NCBI RefSeq assembly: GCF_009617875.1
Contig: NZ_BLAV01000001.1
Coordinates: forward strand, 1,054,001-1,118,000
DNA from: Prolixibacter sp. NT017
GTDB taxonomy: Bacteria > Bacteroidota > Bacteroidia > Bacteroidales > Prolixibacteraceae
DNA length: 64,000 nt
Direction: 5' to 3'
Shown piece after piece: positions 59,411 to 64,000 of this stretch. Position 1 is the first letter of the stretch. Each line of letters begins with the position of its first letter. The position numbers and the translations under genes were made by a program. Below the pieces are notes generated by a model. The model was not told the DNA's origin and made no database searches. It worked only from the letters and a program-made list of their open reading frames with translations.

Positions 59411-61615
59411 TTATGCGTTGAAAAATCGCTCGACCGTGATGGGTAGGTCACGTACCCGTTTCCCGGTAGCGTTGAAAACAGCGTTGGCAATGGCCGGCGC
59501 TGCTCCAATGATGCCTACTTCGCCAAGGCCCTTCGCTCCGGACGGATTGATGTTCGGGTCGGGTTTGCCGATAAAGGAAACTTCGATGAGCGGCACGTCG
59601 GCATTGACGGCAAAGTGATAACCTGCCAAATCGTTTCCAATCAACCGGCCGGTTTTGGAGTCGACGAGCTGCTCTTCCAGCAAGCCCATACCGATACCAC
59701 CGGCACCGGCACCAATCACTTGATTGGCGGCTGCTTTCGGATTAATAATCCGTCCGGCATCGACGACAATCACCATTCGATCGACTTTGATTTTACCGGT
59801 TTTCTCGTGCACTTTCACTTTATAGAAATGTGCTGCGGAAGAGCAGAATCCATACTTTTTGCGCTCTTCACCCGGTCCGGCAAATTCCTCGACCTTGATG
59901 TCATTGAGATTATTCTTACTGAAAATATCGGCATAAGGAACAAAACTGTCCTTATAGTTAATGCCTTTATCGGACAACGAGATGTCATCTATATTCAAGG
60001 CGTTGGCATCTTTATCGGGCCATGCATAACCCGCCACCTTTTGTTTCAGTGCCAGACTGGCGGCATAAACTGCACTACTGACGGAGGCCATTCCCCGGCT
60101 ACCTCCCTGGCTTGGGGCTTTTGGGAAGTCTGAATCTCCAAGCTCGATCTTGATTTTGCTTTTGGGAATACCGGTAACCGTGTGGGCTACATTTTGCATG
60201 CCGGTTCCTGTTCCGGTCCCGATGTCCGTCATTGCTGTGCGAACGGTGATAATTCCGTCTTTTTGCATATCGATGGAGGCGCCGGTGTACGAACGGCCGG
60301 AGCCCCACATGCCCACGGCAACGCCGTAACCAACTTTGTAATCGCCTTCTTTCAGGGAACCGGGAACGGGATTACGCTTCTTCCAGCCAATGAGTTCGGC
60401 ACCTTTCTCCAGGCACTCATTCAGATAGTTGGTCGACCACGGCAGACCGGTTTCCATTTCGTAAGGAGCGATATTTTTCAGGCGAACTTCCACCGGGTCC
60501 AGTTTCAGCTCGTGGCACAATTCATCGATGGCACTTTCCACACCAAAACAACCGGTTGTATCACCGGGACCGCGGTTCCAGGTCGGCATGGGTAAGTTGA
60601 GGTCGACGATGGCTTCCTCTGTTTTCACATTCTTAAAGCCGTAGATTTTGCGGGTGACGCGGGTAATTCCATCGGAGAAGCCCTGTATTTTGGAAGAGTT
60701 GTTCCTGGCCTGATGGATGATTCCCATAAATTGACCGTCTTTATCGGCTCCCAGTTTTACCCGTTGCCACGATTCAGGCCGGTAGCCTACCATGGTGAAC
60801 ATCTGCGGACGCGTGAGCATCACTTTCACCGGACGTTTAACCTGCTGGGCAGCCATTACTGCAGCGATGGTATGAGGCCAGACACGTAAGCCGCTTCCAA
60901 AGCCACCTCCAACAAATTCGCTGATCACATGAATGTTATCCGTTGGAATATCGAACAAACTGCTGATGACCGACTGCACCCGGTTGACCCCCTGGTTTTT
61001 ATCGTACAGTAGGAGTTTGTCATTCGGTTTCCATTGCGCAATGGTGGCATGCATCTCCATTGGGTTATGAACCTCCGTCGCAATGGTGTAATTCTGGTCG
61101 ACTATATAAGGAGCATCTTCCCACGCTCCAACGCTGCCCCGGTCGTTTTCGGTCTCTTTCAGCGATACCTCTTTGACTTTCTTTGCGAAGTCCGTTTCGG
61201 GTATTGCTTCCTCGTATTCCGCTTTAACCAGCGAAGCGGCAAACATGGCATCCTCGATGGTTTCTGCCACCACCATGGCAATGGGCTGGTCGTTGTAGTA
61301 AACCTTGTCGGTATAGAAAATAGGTAGTCCGAACCGATTGTCCGGCATCTCTTTCATTCCGGAGAAACCGGATACATAAGGCTTGTTTTCATGCGAAAGA
61401 ATATCAATCACGCCGGGAGCCTTCATCGCTTCTTCCACCTGCATTTTCAGAATTCTTCCGGAGGCGATGGTACTTCCGACCATCACTCCGTATGCTACAT
61501 CAGGAATATCATATTCTGCTGAATATTTTGCTTTGCCGGTTACCTTCGCAATCCCTTCCACACGACCTTTCGGCATTTGTTTCGTGTTTTTCGAGTCAAA
61601 AAAGTAGCTCATCAC
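59411..61615 (-). CDS. paoC: Molybdenum-binding subunit of a xanthine oxidase-family aldehyde oxidoreductase (PaoC/YagR-like)
   Basis: A 734-residue large subunit. The N-terminal aldehyde-oxidase hammerhead region (GIAKVTGKAKYSAEYDIP) is followed by Mo-cofactor-binding segments FVGGGFGSGLRVWPH, NRGPGDTTGCFGVESAID and GGSRGMASVSSAVYAAS. The catalytic Glu is in AKGLGEVGIIGAAP (about 697). It oxidises aromatic or aliphatic aldehydes to acids, passing electrons through the FAD and [2Fe-2S] subunits encoded just upstream. It is separated by one base from the FAD-subunit gene and is the last gene of the operon. Confidence 0.92.
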   Translation of the reverse strand: MMSYFFDSKNTKQMPKGRVEGIAKVTGKAKYSAEYDIPDVAYGVMVGSTIASGRILKMQVEEAMKAPGVIDILSHENKPYVSGFSGMKEMPDNRFGLPIFYTDKVYYNDQPIAMVVAETIEDAMFAASLVKAEYEEAIPETDFAKKVKEVSLKETENDRGSVGAWEDAPYIVDQNYTIATEVHNPMEMHATIAQWKPNDKLLLYDKNQGVNRVQSVISSLFDIPTDNIHVISEFVGGGFGSGLRVWPHTIAAVMAAQQVKRPVKVMLTRPQMFTMVGYRPESWQRVKLGADKDGQFMGIIHQARNNSSKIQGFSDGITRVTRKIYGFKNVKTEEAIVDLNLPMPTWNRGPGDTTGCFGVESAIDELCHELKLDPVEVRLKNIAPYEMETGLPWSTNYLNECLEKGAELIGWKKRNPVPGSLKEGDYKVGYGVAVGMWGSGRSYTGASIDMQKDGIITVRTAMTDIGTGTGTGMQNVAHTVTGIPKSKIKIELGDSDFPKAPSQGGSRGMASVSSAVYAASLALKQKVAGYAWPDKDANALNIDDISLSDKGINYKDSFVPYADIFSKNNLNDIKVEEFAGPGEERKKYGFCSSAAHFYKVKVHEKTGKIKVDRMVIVVDAGRIINPKAAANQVIGAGAGGIGMGLLEEQLVDSKTGRLIGNDLAGYHFAVNADVPLIEVSFIGKPDPNINPSGAKGLGEVGIIGAAPAIANAVFNATGKRVRDLPITVERFFNA

Positions 61616-61616
61616 C

Positions 61617-62600
61617 TTATGCTTTATTCGTGAGACAAGTGTGTAATGCAGTTTCTATCGCACCTTTCAGTAATGGAACTTTGAAGGCATTTGTCGATAG
61701 GGGAGCGGTATCTTCAGCTGCAATTCGCGCAGCTTCGGCGAAGTTTTCGGCAGTTGCCTGTTTTCCCTTCAGGAAATCTTCTGCTTTTGTCCAGCGCCAG
61801 GGCTTGTGTGCTACACCACCTGATGCCAGCCGTGCCTCGCTGATTTGGTTCCCGTCCATATCCAAGGCAGCTGCTACCGAAATCAGGGCGAAAGCGTACG
61901 ATTCACGGTCGCGCAGTTTCAGGTACTCGAAATGCTTGCTGAAGTTGTTCTTCGGAACAAAGATGGAAGTAATCAAGGCGTTTTCCGGAAGGTTGTTATC
62001 CTTTTCGGGATTGTTTCCGGGCAACCGGTGAAAATCGAGGAAGTTCATCGTCTCTTCCGAACCATCAGTTTTCCGGATATTGACTTTTGCATCCAGAGCG
62101 GCGAGTGCTACACACATGTCCGAGGGATGGACGGCCACACAGGCATCGGAATAGCCAATAATTGCACCCATCCGGTTATTCCCTTTTAAGGCGCCGCAAC
62201 CGGAGCCATTTTTTCGTTTGTTGCACGGAAGTGTCAAGTCGTAAAAATATGGACAGCGGGTACGTTGTAACAGGTTTCCTCCGGCCGAAGCCATGTTGCG
62301 AATCTGGGGTGAAGCTCCCTTCAGAATCGCTTTGGCGAGTAACGGCCAGTGGGCTTTGATAGCTTTGTTATCCGCGATGGCTGTGTTGCGAACCATGGCT
62401 CCAATGACCACACCCTTGTCTTTTTCTTCGATGGTATCGGGCAGGGTAGCGGTAATGTCGAGAACCTGGTCCGGCTCATCAATCTCTTTCTTCATCAGGT
62501 CTACCAGGTTGGTGCCACCGGCAATGTATTGAGTATGTTTGTTTGCTGAGGATAACGCTTCGCGGACGGTTTTGGGTTTGGTATATTCGAAAGGTTTCAT
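61617..62600 (-). CDS. paoB: FAD-binding subunit (PaoB/YagS-like) with extra [4Fe-4S] loop
   Basis: A 327-residue protein of the CO dehydrogenase/xanthine oxidase medium-subunit family. FAD-binding blocks are YIAGGTNLVDLMK near the N-terminus and SAGGNLLQRTRCPYF. A Cys-rich insertion (RCPYFYDLTLPCNKRKNG, GCGALKG, then DAC) matches the loop that carries an extra [4Fe-4S] cluster in E. coli PaoB. Electrons pass from Mo through [2Fe-2S] clusters to this FAD. The gene lies between those for the Fe-S and Mo subunits. Confidence 0.9.
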   Translation of the reverse strand: MKPFEYTKPKTVREALSSANKHTQYIAGGTNLVDLMKKEIDEPDQVLDITATLPDTIEEKDKGVVIGAMVRNTAIADNKAIKAHWPLLAKAILKGASPQIRNMASAGGNLLQRTRCPYFYDLTLPCNKRKNGSGCGALKGNNRMGAIIGYSDACVAVHPSDMCVALAALDAKVNIRKTDGSEETMNFLDFHRLPGNNPEKDNNLPENALITSIFVPKNNFSKHFEYLKLRDRESYAFALISVAAALDMDGNQISEARLASGGVAHKPWRWTKAEDFLKGKQATAENFAEAARIAAEDTAPLSTNAFKVPLLKGAIETALHTCLTNKA

Positions 62601-62623
62601 CGGGTTAATTTTTCATGGACAAT

Positions 62624-63226
62624 TCATTTGGATACTTGTTGGATGGCTTTGGTGATGCCGTTGTAAGCACCACACCGGCAGAGGTTACCGCTCATGTATT
62701 CCTTGATTTCTTCTACGGAACCGGTGTGTCCCTCATCGACACAGGCAACGGCCGACATAATTTGCCCGGAAGTGCAGTAACCGCACTGGAAACCGTCGTT
62801 CTCAAGGAACGCTTCCTGCATCGGGTGCAGGTTGTCTCCGTCGGCCAATCCTTCAATGGTGGTGATGGCTTTTCCCTGGGCCATCACCGCCAGGGTCAGA
62901 CAACTCAGGGTCCGTTCCCCGTTGATGTGTACGGTACAGGCACCGCATTGACCGTGGTCGCACCCTTTTTTGCTGCCGGTCAGGTTTAACTCTTCCCGGA
63001 GCACATCCAGAAGCGTCGCCCGGCTGTCAATCGTCAGTGAATAGGGTTTTTTATTGATCTCCAGCTGAATGGGGATCATCTGCTTTTTGACGAAGAGTTT
63101 TTCCCGGACATCCTGGTAGAAGGCTTTTAAGCTGTTGGGAATAAATGATAATGCCGCCAATGCTGAAGAGGATTTTAAAAAGAAACGGCGGCTCATCGAC
63201 ATGGCATTAGAATGGGAATGTTTCAT
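62624..63226 (-). CDS. paoA: [2Fe-2S] subunit with Tat signal (PaoA/YagT-like)
   Basis: From the ATG at 63226 (a second possible at 63235) the protein has about 200 residues. The twin-arginine signal MSRRFFLKSSSALAALSF targets the folded complex to the periplasm, as in E. coli PaoABC. The first cluster is bound by KGCDHGQCGACTVHING and a later Cys; the second by QCGYCTSGQIM and CRCGAYNGI. It opens the operon, and a -7 box lies 44 bases upstream of the start. No PaoD/XdhC-type maturation gene is in the window. Confidence 0.92.
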   Translation of the reverse strand: MKHSHSNAMSMSRRFFLKSSSALAALSFIPNSLKAFYQDVREKLFVKKQMIPIQLEINKKPYSLTIDSRATLLDVLREELNLTGSKKGCDHGQCGACTVHINGERTLSCLTLAVMAQGKAITTIEGLADGDNLHPMQEAFLENDGFQCGYCTSGQIMSAVACVDEGHTGSVEEIKEYMSGNLCRCGAYNGITKAIQQVSK

Positions 63227-63269
63227 CGTTAGCAATTAATTTGGTTAATGCCTTAGCAGGTCTCTCACT

Positions 63270-63277
63270 CAAATTTA
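63270..63277 (-). promoter_or_regulatory. -7 promoter box (TAAATTTG) for paoABC
   Basis: Exact TAnnTTTG match on the minus strand, 44 bases upstream of the PaoA ATG. A -33 TTG at the expected distance was not found. Confidence 0.45.
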
Positions 63278-63448
63278 TGAAATTTCAACCAGTACCCCGG
63301 CATTGGCCTTTAAAATATTGGCTAATGAATGAGGTTGTAAATCTTATGTTTACGACATGGATCTGGAATGTGCAGGTTTGAAAAAACGACACTCACCCCT
63401 CCATTTTTAGTTTCCCTTACACAACAATTGATGGAATGGCAATGGGTT

Positions 63449-63961
63449 TTAGATAAACAGAAGTACAACGGCAATGACCACACCTGAGCCTGCGACTATC
63501 ATTCCTTTCTTGAAGCTTTTTGCTTGGGGTTTGAACATCCACAGAGACGAGACGGCTAAAAAGAGTAGTAATATTCCAAAGACCGTGGCAAACAGGTGTG
63601 ATGGATTTTGACTGACTGATTTATGAACTGAGTTCATCTTCGAAAGAATCGTAGGAAGTGCTTTGACCGTGTAACTGGTTATTCCGGTGGCCTTATTATA
63701 GGTGCCGTTGGCAAAATAATGCAGGTCACCTTCCGTTTTGATGATTTTGAAACCTCTCATATGTAACTCGCTGCCTAATGCCGCTTCGTCAAGATTTACG
63801 GGGAGTTTTCTCTCTACCGTTGTTTCCCTTTTCAGGAAATCGGTATCCCGGTAAACCAGAATGATTCCGCTGATGGAATAGATGAGGGTAAAGCCTAATA
63901 CGAAATAGCCTACATAGCGATGCAACATTCGCATATAATAGTGGATGCTTCTTTTTTTCAT
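63449..63961 (-). CDS. PepSY-associated membrane protein
   Basis: A 170-residue protein. It opens with a short basic stretch and the PepSY-associated helix motif RMLHRYVGYFVLGFTLIYSI. A periplasmic PepSY-like middle part (residues 45-110, LHYFANGTYNKATGITSYT) follows, then KMNSVHKSVSQNPSHLFATVFGI with a second and a third membrane helix. Larger relatives act in iron uptake as inner-membrane reductase-like proteins; this one is half their usual length. No TonB-dependent receptor gene is visible on this side of the window. The start is at the window's edge, so upstream partners cannot be seen. Confidence 0.8.
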   Translation of the reverse strand: MKKRSIHYYMRMLHRYVGYFVLGFTLIYSISGIILVYRDTDFLKRETTVERKLPVNLDEAALGSELHMRGFKIIKTEGDLHYFANGTYNKATGITSYTVKALPTILSKMNSVHKSVSQNPSHLFATVFGILLLFLAVSSLWMFKPQAKSFKKGMIVAGSGVVIAVVLLFI

Positions 63962-64000
63962 TGTTCGGTGTTTAGTTGAGGTGAAACGTTGAATGGTTCA

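Noticed and set aside
1-64000. tRNA or rRNA genes
   Set aside because: No cloverleaf-like GGTTCGAATCC-type segments or rRNA signatures were recognised by eye; a tRNAscan or Rfam run would be needed to exclude them.

Overview
The window looks like a chromosomal segment of an anaerobic or facultatively anaerobic member of the Bacteroidota, most likely near the Marinilabiliales/Prolixibacteraceae; this placement is an inference from gene content. Supporting signs are two LytS-type kinase/LytTR regulator pairs, a SusA-like neopullulanase, TonB-type and HU-type proteins of the Bacteroidota kind, a two-step carboxy(nor)spermidine pathway, several TAnnTTTG -7 promoter boxes, and many short palindromic intergenic repeats. 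No rRNA, tRNA, CRISPR array or transposase gene was recognised.

Layout. 0-6.3 kb: a truncated membrane protein, a kinase/regulator pair, and divergently a glycoside hydrolase and a two-domain esterase. 6.4-13 kb: a leftward run of housekeeping and stress genes (YciI, PfpI, HTH_42/AlkZ-like protein, cold-shock protein, large soluble hybrid histidine kinase). 13-20.4 kb: carboxy(nor)spermidine dehydrogenase, then tamA-tamB. 20.4-32 kb: an FNR-like regulator with the full cysteine set of a [4Fe-4S] oxygen sensor, divergent from a twelve-gene operon in the order mrpE-F-G-B-B-C-D/D'-nuoH-nuoB-nuoC-nuoD-nuoI. This is the gene order of the MBX/MBS branch of the complex I/Mrp superfamily. Its last gene fuses the NuoI-like two-cluster ferredoxin to an NfnB/GltD-type flavoprotein, and the two antiporter subunits are fused into one 1043-residue chain. 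The NuoD-like subunit lacks both the [NiFe] cysteines and the quinone-site histidine, so the likely role is ion-pumping ferredoxin:NAD(P) electron transfer. This is the most interesting system in the window. A dihydroorotate-dehydrogenase-like gene and nspC follow; nspC completes the polyamine pathway begun at 13.3 kb.

34.6-53 kb is accessory and patchy: AT-rich genes (an OLD-like ATPase/TOPRIM nuclease, an AbiEi/AbiEii toxin-antitoxin pair, a two-gene cassette of unknown function at 48.9-50.6 kb) lie among metabolic genes (cupin, flavin monooxygenase, CDF transporter, PIG-L deacetylase, GH172-like protein). This zone is rich in repeats: an exact 42-bp tandem array, six iteron-like 15-bp repeats with 22-23 bp period, a ~173-bp element in two inverted copies 18 kb apart, and two MITE-like elements with the same terminal inverted repeats. 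Three decayed tails of protein genes (of nspC, of a small Fe-S gene, of a cupin) occur here, and 59-bp direct repeats flank the AbiE pair.

53-64 kb returns to ordinary content: a GNAT acetyltransferase, a Tat-exported aldo/keto reductase, a secreted S1/P1-nuclease/phospholipase C-like protein, a lipoprotein-kinase-regulator operon with ATGA overlaps, a GxxExxY protein set among repeats, a periplasmic aldehyde oxidoreductase operon (paoABC-like) and a PepSY membrane protein.

Gene starts were moved from the longest open frame where a signal peptide, ribosome-binding site, overlap or promoter box favoured an internal start; each case is stated. All product calls come from reading motifs, not from database searches.
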